From Carya illinoinensis (taxonomy: Eukaryota > Streptophyta > Magnoliopsida > Fagales > Juglandaceae): a DNA stretch of 64,000 bases. Shown here piece by piece: positions 34,878-46,500 of this stretch. Where the stretch lies: positions 28,749,501 to 28,813,500 of the forward strand of contig NC_056757.1 of the NCBI RefSeq assembly GCF_018687715.1, given 5' to 3'. The translations under genes were made by a program, and so were the position numbers. Positions within the stretch are counted from its first letter, which is position 1. The number at the start of each line of letters is the position of its first letter. The notes below the pieces were generated by a model. That model was not told where the DNA came from, ran no database searches, and saw only the letters and a program-made list of their open reading frames with translations.

Positions 34878-35354
34878 TCTATCGTTGTGGAAAAACAGAA
34901 CTCAGGTCAATAAGTGATTATTTTTTTGGCATCCGATAGATGAAAATGATCATTTTTTTATAGAAACTCGGAGCCTTCAATCCCGTTTGTCAACAACATC
35001 AGGCGATTGTTTAAATCTTCAGCCGTATTAAATTCATAGAGTTAGGCCTCGAGGCTTTGCAGCACTTGTCGGGTCACGGACGGCTCCATTTTTCAACTAT
35101 CTACAGTGACTATTAAACGCATCGTTTTCTTCAGTCCATTTTCTTGTTGCGGATCCTTTTTAATGATGCCAAAAGGGGGAGAAGTGTTAGACTAGAACAT
35201 TAACATTGTTTAAATTGCTAAACTTGTTATATATGCTTGGAATTATATTTATACTTTTGCTTGAAAAACTAACGCATATTTTCAGGGGGAGCTTAAGTAT
35301 TAATATAGGTTTCAAGTTCTATCAAATATTTGTCATCATCAAAAAGGGAGAGAT
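34878..35354 (+). other. Pre-LTR region with repeated polypurine motifs of Copia 2
   Basis: Holds three purine tracts: GATGCCAAAAGGGGGAGAAG at about 35165-35184, TTCAGGGGGAGCTTAAG at 35281, and AAAAAGGGAGAGAT (35341-35354) directly before the 3' LTR TGTTG. Multiple such tracts in this place are a known Sirevirus signature. The last is the functional PPT by position. On the minus strand this region would also be the promoter of antisense ORF B. Confidence 0.8.
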
Positions 35355-36693
35355 TGTTGAACTCAAGATTTCAAGTTTCATGTGATTATAAATCTACACG
35401 TGGATTTTGATGATAACAAATGAATTCAAAGAATAAAGAAGTCTCAAGCTCAAGTTGTCTACACAATGGAGTCAAGCACATCAAGGAAACAAGCATGAGC
35501 AAGAAGGGAACAAGTTCACATTAAAATTATAGAGTAATGTTGTAAATCTCTTCAAAATTCGAAATTAGGATTAATGCTCAAAATTAATATTTTATCATAA
35601 AGCATTAAAATACATTTTCCACATGTGCATGAATATTTTTGAAAATTAAATTTGAAAATTTTGAAAGATGATTGATTGTCATCTTTTGCATGTGCATGCC
35701 TTGATTAAAGGGTTGAACTTTGAAAATATTAAAGATGATTGATTGTCCTCTTTCACATGTGCATGTTTTATTTGAATATTTTCAAAAGTGATTGATGCTT
35801 TTTTAGACTTATACAAAAAGTAAAAGATTAGGTTTGAATTTTTTGAAAATGAAAGTGTGCTCATTTTGTCATATGCCAAAAGTAAAAGATTAGGTTTGAT
35901 TTTTTTGAAAAAGTGAATGATGTTGTCTTTGACAATTGAGAAAGAAGAACCTTTTATTTGAATTCTTTGAAAAAGTGAATGATGTTGTCTTTGACAATTG
36001 AAAAAGAAGAACCTTTTATTTGAATTTTTTGAAAAAGTGAATGATGTTGTCTTTGACATGTGAATCTTTTTAAATTTGAATATGAAGTCTCATATGCCTA
36101 TAAATAGATCATTTGAGAGCTTCACATTCACAACACCAAGAGCATACAACATTCATTCAAAGCTTTCATTCTCTCTTCTCTAAACATTGAGCCTTAATCC
36201 TTGTTCATTTTGAGAGATATAGCTTGCGCTGTATTGTTCTTATTTCACTCGTTGAGGAGTGTTTTCTGATAACCTACCCACTATCAGCTTTTGTATCAGA
36301 AAAATGGTGTGTATAACCCTTGTGTGTGTAGAAAGTATTCTACACAGGGAATAGTTGAATCACCACGTGTAAGGTGATTGTAAGTGTAGAGGGTGTTCTA
36401 CACGGATCCTTTGTAGCGGTGTTGTTCAAAGGTGTAATAGGTTTCTATCTCCACCTGAAGGAGGTTGAATAGTGAATTTGGGAATCCTCAAGGGGTAGCT
36501 TGAGGCGAGGACGTAGGCAGTGGGGCCGAACCTCGTTAACATACTGAGTTTGCTTCTCTCTTACCCTTACTCTTTATATTTATTGTTATTTCATATTTTG
36601 TTTATATTTTATATTATATATTTGATTTATAATTGTTATTTTTTTAATACAACTCAATTCACCCCCCCTCTTGTGTTAGTCATCTGGGCAACA
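35355..36693 (+). repeat. 3' LTR of Copia 2
   Basis: 1339 bp, nearly identical to the 5' LTR, with a TATAAATA box at 36099-36106. Differences seen include ACACATGG/ACACGTGG, GTCATC/GTCCTC, a 1-A indel, AAGGG/AATGG, TTGC/TTGT and GGAGG/GGACG. Confidence 0.95.
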
Positions 36694-36698
36694 GAAGA

Positions 36699-38312
36699 TA
36701 AACAACCTTTAATTGTTTATCTTGTTGGATAGAAACTTTTGACATACTAGAATGCCCACATTTCTTGGTCTCTTCACCTTACAGTGACGAACACTAAATC
36801 GAGGCGGCCAACTAGGTGGATATGTGAGTCAAAAGAAGAAGATGAGGGAGCCATTGACTTTTAACTGTTACCTGTCTACAGAAATATATAAATGGAGCGT
36901 GCATGGTTCTTCTTGAATGCGGATACTGGATGCAGCTTTACTACCCCAGCAATTTGACTTCCCTTCTTTTAATGGGAAACAAAGGTCATAATATATTATG
37001 TTATATACAAAATGGATTTGTGTCTCATATATTTTTATTCTTATTATATATGTCATGGCTGCACATTTTCTAAAACTGCATCATCTGCAGGTTCATGGAT
37101 AAATTAAAACCATTTATTGACATCAACAAGAAGGATTTAAGTCTTGTGCATTGGTTTGGATTCAAACCAATTACCAGACCCATATATTGTACAACCATTC
37201 CCTACATTTGTCGTGGAAGTGGCCGTCCATTTTCCTTAAAACAAGTTAAGGATGAAGCTTGACAATGGGGCATATATACAAGCATTTAGAAGGGCTTTTT
37301 GGTTAATCAAAGTAGCTAATTTGATTAAGAAAATCTGCCCTACACTCAAGCTCAAAGGAAGTGTTAATTTTTTAAGGATAATCAGTTTACGGACCAGTAT
37401 TCCCATATTTGCAATATATGCATATATCCTTAATATATATATCTCTGCCCTACATAATATATTTGCAATAAATGCCAGAAACGGTAAGCATGCATATATA
37501 TACATCTCTATTTTATTTTACACAATCATACCACATCAAATAGAAAGAAAACGAAGGGAGATTCAGCTCAAACCGTACCGTGGCTTGACTTTGCCTCCGT
37601 GAGAGCCACACACTTCGGCCTGATGAACTGGGTTATGGAGGCTAGGGCATACCGTGCATGAATTTCGTAGAAATGGCTGAGTGGGTGAGGGAAAGAAGGT
37701 GCTTGGGGGTTCCGGGGATGATATAACTGGCGAAGAGGGTGAGCTATGGCTTTAGTACAAAAGGAGGCCAAATCATTGAAATTTGCTCCTTGCGAGTTTG
37801 GGGGACGGAGGTGGGAAAGGGGGTAAACGGCTGGGTATAGAAAAGGAAAAACCCTGGCCTTAAAACAGAGACAATCAGAATCGCGCGTAATTAAGAATCG
37901 CGCGGTTTCATTAATTACCTTTTGCGGCAACACGAAGTCGTGGGAAATGCCTAGCTCAACTCGTGGCAAATAATTCTGTACTCACGGATTTGTATGCTCT
38001 TCATCACGTGCAAAATAGCGATGATGCGATATGGTGGAAAAAAATTAAATTCTGACGTTAAAAGTTTTATGCCACGAAGAATATACATTAATGGATTCTT
38101 TTTCCCGTTAGAAGAAAAGGGTGGCATTAAAAGATGAAATTTGTGGGAAAAAACATAATTGCCAGTAAAGTATTTGTCACCACTGTGATCTCATGGTAAA
38201 TGACATGTTTCACTCCCACAGATTACTCTGGTGACAAAATCACCACTTATTGCCACGATATTGTGTCGTGGAACAAGAACTCGTGGCAATAAGCTGCTTT
38301 TCTAGTATGTAT
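36699..38312. other. Right arm of the CACTA-like region
   Basis: No gene recognised at 36.7-37.5 kb. From about 37.9 kb to the end the repeats GTGGGAAA, GCCACGA and CGTGGCAA recur in both orientations, mirroring the left arm. A 133-codon minus-strand ORF (37568-37969) overlaps them in part and has no family resemblance. Confidence 0.5.
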
Positions 38313-38811
38313 ATACATACATATATATATATGTATATATATTTATATTTATGTAATGCGGTCTAGCTAGCTATTGGTAACTGTGATCTAGAAGCTTAGA
38401 TTTCTGAAATTTTTAGTATGGTTGGCTTGTGGAACTATTATGATCAGCCACAAAAAACTATTAAAGTGTTTATAATTTAAATATCCCTCATTTTTTAAAA
38501 AAATAAGTTACAATTCACGATCATGTCATGACTAAAATATATAGGACTGTTAATGAATGAGAAATTGATAATGCATAATCTTAATAATTGGTTTTCAAGA
38601 GGGGACAAATTGCAAAAGGAGAAGTTGTAGTTTGAGGGGTAAAGTAACATCTTTGGTAGTCTTTATTAGTACTGATCACTACTCAGAAGTGATCGCGCGT
38701 ACTACGATATGATAGATTGTTTGGGAGCAAATGGGACTTTCCTTGTATAGATAATATATAATTACAACTTTTTATTAACCTTCTTTTATTTGTTGTAACA
38801 GTTATGAAAAT

Positions 38812-39756
38812 TAAGGGTGAAAACCGAATGAATTGGTTTGGAAGAAAACTGACACTACCGATTCTGGTCAGTTTTTAGTCAGTTCGACGATTTTTAACCA
38901 ATTTTGGGTGGCGCGATGAGAGTTTGGGAGAGTGAGAGAGCACCGAGAGGGAAGTGCGATTAGAGAGATGGGATGGCCAGACCTAATGGAGGTCGGTGGA
39001 GTGAGACTAGTGTGTGATTGCGACGTGAGAGAGAAAAATCTTGGGCCGGTGGATGCAGCTGCATGAAAGAGGAGAGAAAGACGGTGTGAAATGAGACTCT
39101 AAGAGGAAATGATATGAAGAAGAGGGGAGGGGAAGACTAGGTTAAACCATAATCCAAAACAATGTCGTTTGATGCATTAAACCAAAAAACTTCATTTCTT
39201 CTTCTTATTATTTGTTCTAAGAGCTTTGCTACATATAAGCCCACATATCACAGACCATACTTTTTATTTTATTTCTTAAAATTTTCTCTATTTTTAAAAT
39301 TTTTTTTTGGGTTTATTTTTCTTAAACTAATTAAATTTTTTTACTTATTATCCATATACTAAATATTTGGTAAAAGATAAAAAAAAGTGTGGTACATGGT
39401 GTGTGGGCTTATGTTTATTTTATTTTTATTTTTCTAAAGCTTAGTTATAAAACGATGTCATTTGGTGTATTATTAAACCAAACATCATTTGATATTAATA
39501 TATATTTTTTAAATCATAACTGTAAAACGACATAGTTTAATTCACTTAAGTTAAATGGTATTGTTTTGTATAAAAATATAATAAAAATATATATTATATT
39601 GGTCGGTATGTCAGTTTGAATACGGTTTAAACCTACGGAACCAAATCAACTAATATTAATTTTTAACATTTTCTACTATTGGCCGACCGGTTCTCTATCA
39701 GTTTCGGCTAATTCCAATTGGTTACGGTCAATCTCTTCAGTTTTTGTACAGCCCTA
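38812..39756. mobile_element. hAT-type non-autonomous element (945 bp) with 8-bp TSD
   Basis: Starts TAAGGGTGAAAACCGAA and ends ...AAAAACTG...TTTTTGTACAGCCCTA, so the inverted end reads TAGGGCTGTACAAAAACTG. It is flanked by perfect 8-bp duplications ATGAAAAT (38804-38811, 39757-39764). An 8-bp TSD and a TAGGGCTG-like terminus fit the hAT superfamily. The interior has CAGTTCGA / CCGGTTC / GGTTACGGTC repeats near both ends and a GA-rich centre. No transposase ORF. Confidence 0.85.
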
Positions 39757-39764
39757 ATGAAAAT

Positions 39765-40825
39765 AATAATAACAAAATATGTGAGTCTTCAACTTTATTA
39801 TGAAAGAACAAAATTGACTTTGATTCATTTTCTCGGATAGATCCCTAAATCAAAGGAATTTTTTATCAATTAATTCTTTTATAATTGGCCACCGGAAATT
39901 ATCATCTTGCTATTTTATTTATTTATTATAATTTGAATGTCCTAGACCCCTTAATTGGTTTATGAACATTAGCGTACTGAATTACTGGATAGGGGTCCTT
40001 TTGGGATTTCAGTTGCCGGCCAGTTCATGTCATGGAACTGCATGTTAGAATCTGCCTAATTAGTTCATCGCACAATTGTTCTTGTCCAATGGAAAATAAA
40101 AAAATATGTATATGTATATAAATATCATTACAACAGGAATGTTTTTTTAACGAAAGTTTCCATTAAAAACATCATTTTTATTGCAAACAATCTTTGAGAT
40201 GAAAATGACATTCTTTGGGATGAAAAATTTCATCTAAAAAAACATTTTTGTTGTAATATTTATGTATAAAGAAATGATATTTACAATCTTAAAAGATGTA
40301 AGTCTCGTACACATCTTTTAAAAAAAATGATTAAATATAAAATTTACATAAAAAATTAATTTTTTAACGTTGAACCCGACACTTTTTTAAAGGTAGTGGA
40401 CGGGATTTGCACTATACGTGTGTGTGTTGGTGGTCTGAGAGAGAAACTCTACAATTAGCTGAACTATGTCTTGTTAAGATGCTAGTAGAAGAGGAAAAGC
40501 ACCTTAACAATACAACCAGAACTGAACTGAACGTACAGCTGGAATTAGAAGGGATGGCCCTATGGCTTCATGACAAGCACGTTCAGGAATTAGTCCCCAC
40601 ACACGGGGAAATATAAAGGAACAAAGAACTGACATGAATCATGATTAAGAGTAAAAGAAAGAAAGGGGTAAAACATGAAAAGAAAGGAAAAGAAAAGGGA
40701 AAGCTAGCAAAGCAGAAATCAACCGTGGACCAGAGCAACATTAATATCTAGAAATTTGTTATCCTCTTCTGCTGCTTCTTATAATAATTGGCGCTTCACT
40801 TTCACTCAAGAGCCTATCTCAGGAG
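39765..40825. other. Intergenic DNA and promoter of the USP gene
   Basis: Contains a small MITE (40127-40257). The last 150 bp before ATG 40826 are A-rich leader-like sequence. An isolated 69-codon ORF at 40407-40616 has no support as a gene. Confidence 0.55.
40127..40257. mobile_element. Small MITE with about 22-bp inverted ends
   Basis: ATTACAACAGGAATGTTTTT at the left is the near reverse complement of the right end (...AAAAAACATTTTTGTTGTAAT). The interior repeats GATGAAAATGACATT / GATGAAAAATTTCATC. Length 131 bp, no ORF. Superfamily undetermined. Confidence 0.7.
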
Positions 40826-41773
40826 ATGGCCAAAGCAGGCACAAAGTTACCGAGTTTCTGTCTAAACAGAATTAGGCCTCATGCTAGAGTTCGTTCCCCT
40901 CCTGTACATTCTAAGCCTGTGAATGTCATGAGTTCCAACAAATCTGATAAAAAAAGTGAGAATCCTGGTACTGTCAAAGAAGAAGAATCAGGTGATGGGG
41001 TGAAACCCGGATTGGTGATTAGTAGGAGAATAATGGTTGTGGTTGATTCCAGCCTTGAAGCTAAGGGAGCTTTACAATGGGCACTCTCCCACACGGTTCA
41101 GATCGAGGACACTGTTATTCTTCTTTGCTTAACAAAGCCTTCTAAGCAAGGTTTGATTCTTCTTCTAACTCTTACTTTTCTTCATGTAAGTTGACTGATT
41201 TATTCAGTAAATTAGAGTATAGTTTGGTTTTGAATATTTCTCACAGGCTGCAGTCAAGGGTCCAGCAAGAAGATTGTTCCAAGGAGTTATGAATTCATTG
41301 ACTCGTTGAGAAAACTGTGCCAGTCGAAGAAACCTGAGGTGGGTACATTACAGTTGAGCTCCTTGATCCTTTTTTGTATAAATTTCAAAAATTCATTACT
41401 TGCTATACTATATACCTGTAAATAAGCCATATCCATGGACTAGACTGGCATATCTTTGAATGGCACTTCACTTGCTTATCATTTATAGGTGAGGCTTGAG
41501 GTGGCAGTTGTGGAAGGGAGGGAAAAAGGACCTGCTATAGTGGAAGAAGCAAGAAAACAGGGGGTGTCGATGCTGGTTTTAGGGCAGAAGAAACGCTCCA
41601 CAACATGGCGCCTTATGATGATGTGGGCAGGCAAACGGGTCACAGGTGGAATTGTAGAGTACTGTATCCATAATGCTGATTGCTTGGCAATTGCAGTGAG
41701 GAGGAAAAGCAAGAAGCTTGGAGGGTATTTGATCACCACCAAGCGTCAGAAAGATTTCTGGCTCTTGGCTTAA
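40826..41773 (+). CDS. Universal stress protein (USP) domain protein, adenine nucleotide alpha-hydrolase-like
   Basis: Three exons, 40826-41150, 41247-41338 and 41489-41773, GT-AG with matching phases; 233 residues. After a basic and Ser-rich N-terminal 65 residues, the USP fold begins RRIMVVVDSSLEAKGALQWA (strand 1 and helix 1). It continues through a variable middle (SYEFIDSLRKLCQSKKPEV) and ends with the typical last strands SMLVLGQKKRS, GIVEYCIHNADCLAIAVRRK and KRQKDFWLLA. Plant proteins of this At1g44760-like type are small USP-family members whose ligand and role are poorly known. The N-terminal extension could be a targeting peptide, but that is uncertain. The ATG at 40826 is the first in frame and gives the usual family length. 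Confidence 0.9.
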
Positions 41774-42920
41774 GCAGTTTAAGTGTGTGTTAATCTGTTA
41801 CAGATTGTGATTCCTATACACCTAAACACCTTCTACAACTCGGAGAAAGACATAGTTTGTGGCCAAACATTAAATACGTTGAGATTCGTATGTTATATCT
41901 ATCTCTCTTCGAAATATAGAAGGCTTTTGGCTAGAAAATTATAAGGAATCCTAATAATCTGTTACGTGAGTCTTGCCGAGACCATAAAGAATAGTCTAAA
42001 CTTACCACAATGAATATGTATTTGTCTGTAAATGATAATGAAAAGGGGATTGTTTGTGAATGAAAAAGTATGCAGTGCCATTATTAATTTAGGCCATTTG
42101 CTACGTACTATGGCTAAGGGAAAGACAGCGGGGTCCCATGGGCTCCTTTAGGGTCTCTTCAGGATGCTACATTAGTAGCTAAAGGCACATGGTTGCAGAC
42201 CTTTTCTTCTAAATTTGACAAGTTGAGGGGACTGTTGGTTGTCCTTGGCTGTCACAGTTCTCACCTTCATCATCATACATGACTTCGTTGCTGCAACTCT
42301 ATGTAGCCATGCATGCCATTATGCCAACTTGTGAAATTCAGCTTGAGTTAGAACATGATTGTACGAGGATCTGAGGAAACATCCAGAACATACAATACAT
42401 TGAGTTAGATAATCCTCATGACTTACCTAAGATTGGAGCTATTTCCTTTTTGCTTTTTGCACTACTACTACTTGCGTTTGGTCTCTGGAAATGATGGATG
42501 GAAATTCTGCGGCCAGATGCTGGAAATTAAAATTAATATAAATTTTTCTAAATTCTCAGTTAAAATTGTTTGATCAAATTTATGTAAATATGGGGGCAGT
42601 TGTGCTATCTACTACTATATATTCTCTCATTTTATTTCCCTCATATTTTACTCATATGATATTTTCTATTCATTGTTAGATTAACTATTATTTTTTAAAA
42701 TAATAAAATTCAAGACTAATGCAGAGTACCACGTCATCATAACAAGATAAAAATAAAAAAAGAGTACGATGTATAATATTTTTTTATAAAATTTAAGTCA
42801 CCTCACCCCTACTTTATGTCTCATCCCTTCTTTTCCTCTTGACACCTTAACACTTTGCATTCTCTTGTCCATTTTCTATTTTATTTCTCTCTCTTCTTTT
42901 GTCTTCTAGTGATGATCTTT
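41774..42920. other. USP 3' flank and intergenic DNA
   Basis: Holds the presumed USP 3' UTR, then AT-rich spacer. No coding signal or transposon ends recognised. Confidence 0.6.
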
Positions 42921-42928
42921 TGATGGGT

Positions 42929-43534
42929 TGGGCCTTAGAATCACTTTGGGCCTAGTTTATTTTACTTATAATAGGATTACAAAAAAAAGAAAGTATAGTA
43001 TATAACGTTTTTGGTAAAAATAAGCATACATAAATATACATGATATAATAATTTAATAGTCATATTGAAATTCCAAACATAGAATGTTGTCTATGGGATG
43101 GTCTAATCAAGGACTTCAATTCAATTAAGAAACCAAAATAGATTTATTATTTATAGTAGATATCATGTGAGAAATAAATATTTTTTTAACGGAAAGAATA
43201 TATGTCACTTTTTTTAATTTAGATTTTATAAAACATATAATTATCATTTAGAAAAACTATTTTAATAATTTAGCAAAATTTATAAATAATCTAATGTAAA
43301 TGAATTTGAACTGAGTTAATTAAAATATTTGACAATCCCCATCTTGGGCTAAAATTTAGTTAGACCGCAATCCGAACCGGTTCCGATTCAGCCCACCCAG
43401 CGTATCACGCTCATAGAGATCATAGATTCATAACCCCCAGCAAAATCCTAAACTCTCTGCACCACCCACCCTCCTCCCGGACCTGAAACCCTAACGCCAC
43501 TCTCCGTCCCTCTTTCGAATCAATCAAATTAGCT
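42929..43534 (+). promoter_or_regulatory. NOP14 promoter with telo-box and site-II motifs
   Basis: A telo-box AAACCCTAA lies at 43486-43494, 41 bp before the NOP14 ATG. TGGGCY site-II motifs are at 42929-42934, 42947-42952, 43345-43350 and, inverted, 43390-43395. The telo-box plus site-II pair is the known promoter signature of plant translation and ribosome-biogenesis genes, with TCP factors binding site II, which fits NOP14. Confidence 0.7.
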
Positions 43535-46500
43535 ATGGCTAAGCTATCGAACCCCACTGGCGCCGGTCCCAACGACATCAAGAAGAATAAGAAAAAGAGG
43601 AAGAAGTCAGGCCCGAACGTCGTAGCCATGAAAGTTCAGGCCCCAAAAGCCAATCCATTCGAGACCATTTGGTCCCGAAGAAAATTCGATATCCTCGGGA
43701 AGAAGCGCAAGGGGGAAGAGCGCCGTGTCGGCCTCGCTCGCTCCCTTGCTGTGGAAAAGGTACGAATGAACGAGCTTACCCATTTAAGACCCTTTTAGTC
43801 CCTTCGATTTTCAAAGTTACATTGTGTCGATTATATTGGTTAGTGATGGATTTTTTTTTTCTTTTTTTCGTTTGAGGCAGAGGAAGAAGACGCTGCTGAA
43901 GGAGTACGAACAAAGTGGGAAGGCTTCGGTGTTCTTGGATAAGCGTATTGGGGAGAATAATGACGCGCTTGGCGAGTTTGATAAGGCTATTCTGCGGTCT
44001 CAGCGTGAGCGTCAGGTATGTTAATTTGGATTCCCTTGACACTTGAATGTCGAATAATTCTCTACTGCATTTTGGTGGTAGCTTTAGGACTAAGGAATCT
44101 AACAAAGTCTTGTGATTTATCATTGTTTCTTTTATCAATGCCCGATGGATGGAAAATATCATGCCAAGTTACTCATTTAGTTTGAATTATGGTTGGCTGG
44201 TTCTCTGTTTTTTTTCCCTGAAATACTGGATGCCCAGTTTTTTTATCATTTTTATTTCCTGACGCTTCTCGGTAAGACGTGGCATTAATTTCTATCGATT
44301 AGTCTTCTTGAGACATCATACTTTATATCGGCTGTTGAGATTGTACTTCAAAAATGACAATGCGTGCCACTCAAATGTGAAATTCTCGTTTTCCTGAGAT
44401 TTTTGGGCATAGCTGAATATATCAAACTGGCTGAGTTAAATGCAGAGTAATCAGGACCTGTGATTTATTTATTTATTTTTCCTTCTTCTTACCTGAAAAT
44501 TTCTCCATTTGTTTCCTTTGTAGTTGAAACTGAGTAAAAAAGGCAAGTATAACTTATCAGATGGAGAAGAAGAAGATTTTGAAATCCAAGGTCTCGGTGC
44601 ATTCTCTGACAGGGATGATTTTGAGGATGAATTGTTGCCTGATGATGATGACTATGATGGTGAAGCCACTAAGAGTATGTATGGGATTTTGTGTTGCCAT
44701 GTAAACATTCTTTGTTAGAATTTTCTACAACTAGTTTGGCCGATAGTTCTGCTTTCAATTAGTGATAGATATATGCTCGGATTACAGAATATAACAATCT
44801 GCATTTTGTAGTTTGTTTTTGTAACGGTTCTGCTAAACAATTGGAAGTTTCTTACTTGCCTATTAAGGATGCCTTTAACTGTGCAGAACAGTCAGCCATG
44901 CTAAATCAACTTAATGCTCATAAGACACAGAATCCACAGGAGAGGCATCTGATTGAAGGAGGGGAAAATGTGAGAGTTATTCTGCTATATTATTATTTTG
45001 GTGCACTACATTCACATTCTATATTATTATTTGTTATTCATGCCCCTAATGAGCATGACGAACAGTGTAGATTGTCAATTCAATGATACTTCTCTTATTT
45101 CGGACTATCTTGTTTGATGTTATAGTTTTGTATATCCCAACTCACTAATGTTTACTCTCTTTTTCTATAATTGCCTTTTTGCTGCTCCATCTTGTGTCTC
45201 TTAGCTATCTTGGAGCTTTATGCAAATATCATTTTTTTTTAATGCGTTTAAGTATTTCCCCTGGTTCCTTTCTCTAACACTAAAGGGAAAAAAGTACTTA
45301 TCAAAAAATACTAAAGGGAAAAAAGTTTCATTTATCTGTTTGTTCTACAGAGGTGTAATTTATCTTGAGTACTCTACTTAGTCTATGTAGACATTACTGT
45401 TAGTTGATTCCTTAGATTAGCAGCATATATTCTAGCTGTGATCATTTGGTTTTTTCATTTTTCCTGATGTGAAGACTACATTTTTCCACCCAGAATCATA
45501 TTCCTAGTATGGATTGTGTCATCTGCTGAATAATTTTTGTTTCATAGTTAATGATGGCTTCAATCTGATACAAAGCTATGTCTTTTCACTGCAGAAACAC
45601 AAAAGCAAGAAAGAAGTGATGGACGAGATTATCTCAAAAAGCAAATATTTTAAGGTTAAAATCTTTTTCACATTTAAGAAAATTTCTTTGTGAAACTCCT
45701 TGCCGAGGGTCTGGGCACCCCCGGGATTAGTCGGGATGCTATTCCTGGACACCTAGTGCCAATAAAAAAAAAATCTTGTGAATAAAGTTATCCTATTTTC
45801 TTAATCTTTGTTTCAATTAATAAGTTTCACTAACCGCTTTCAGGCACAAAAAGCAAGAGAGAAAGAAGATAATGAACATTTGATGGATGAATTGGACAAA
45901 AACTTCACATCTTTAGTGCAGTCTGAGGCATTATTATCTTTAACTGAACCTGGTAAGCTGAATGCTTTGAAGGCTCTTGTGAACAAGAGTGTTCCGAATG
46001 AGAAAAAGAAGAAGGATGAGCTGTCTTCAACTCAAAAAACAGAAAATTTTAGCCAGGTATGGTTTTCTGATGAAGATTCTAGATTTCAATTTTTGTGCAA
46101 TACATTTGGCATTTGGGATTTTTAAGTTCAATAAGAAGAAGAAACCAGGGCTCTGGAAACAGAGGCTACCTTCTTCTCCCCTGCTACCATGCAAAATCTA
46201 CAGCTTGGCATGCAGTCCCTTATGATACAAGATACAAATCCATTCCCATGGGAGAACATATGGAAGACTAAGGCCCCCCAAAAAACTTCTTTAGGGAAGA
46301 TCCTCACCCTAGATAATCTAAAGAAACGCTGAATCATTGTGTTGGATTGGTGCTATATGTGCAAGAAAAGTGTGGAGTTTGTGGACCACTTATTATTGCA
46401 TTGTGATGTGGCCATGAGCTTTTGGAATGATATCTTTGCTAGAGTGGGGTTACTTTAAATGATGCCACAAAGGGTGGTTGATCTACTGGCAAGTTGAAGA

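Larger units (their letters stand above)
27516..36693 (+). mobile_element. Ty1/Copia retrotransposon 2, Sirevirus/Maximus-like, very young
   Basis: A 9178-bp element with 1338/1339-bp LTRs (27516-28853, 35355-36693) beginning TGTTG and ending CAACA. It is flanked by a perfect GAAGA duplication (27511-27515, 36694-36698). The LTRs differ at only about six positions (about 0.45%), including one 1-nt indel. The PBS (TGGTATCAGAGC, 28856-28867) is adjacent. Sirevirus traits are the long LTRs, large coiled gag, CHCC/integrase style, GATGCCAAAAGGGGGAGAA-type tracts upstream of the 3' LTR, and an extra region between pol and LTR. That extra region carries antisense ORFs instead of a sense env-like ORF. 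Gag-pol is interrupted. It is inserted inside the CACTA-like DNA. Confidence 0.95.
15905..38312 (-). mobile_element. Degenerate CACTA (En/Spm)-like element, carrying a nested Copia
   Basis: Both flanks (15.93-16.8 kb and 37.9-38.3 kb) are dense in short inverted words: CCCACGAA, CGTGGGA, TGGTGGCAA, GCCACGA. Multiple subterminal binding repeats like these are a CACTA hallmark. The right terminus reads GCTTTTCTAGTATG, close to the expected ...TTTTCTAGTAGTG end. The interior has a Transposase_24 gene (18835-20672). The left end is blurred by the palindrome, and a clean CACTA terminus or 3-bp TSD was not found. No TNP2 (Transposase_21) gene is seen. Subtracting the 9.2-kb Copia leaves about 13 kb. 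Whether everything between the two ends is one element is an inference. Confidence 0.5.

Noticed and set aside
37568..37969. 133-codon minus-strand ORF
   Set aside because: No recognisable family; overlaps subterminal repeats. Could be a CACTA leader exon but there is no splice or homology support.
40407..40616. 69-codon ORF upstream of the USP gene
   Set aside because: No family resemblance, no promoter evidence, adjacent to a MITE.
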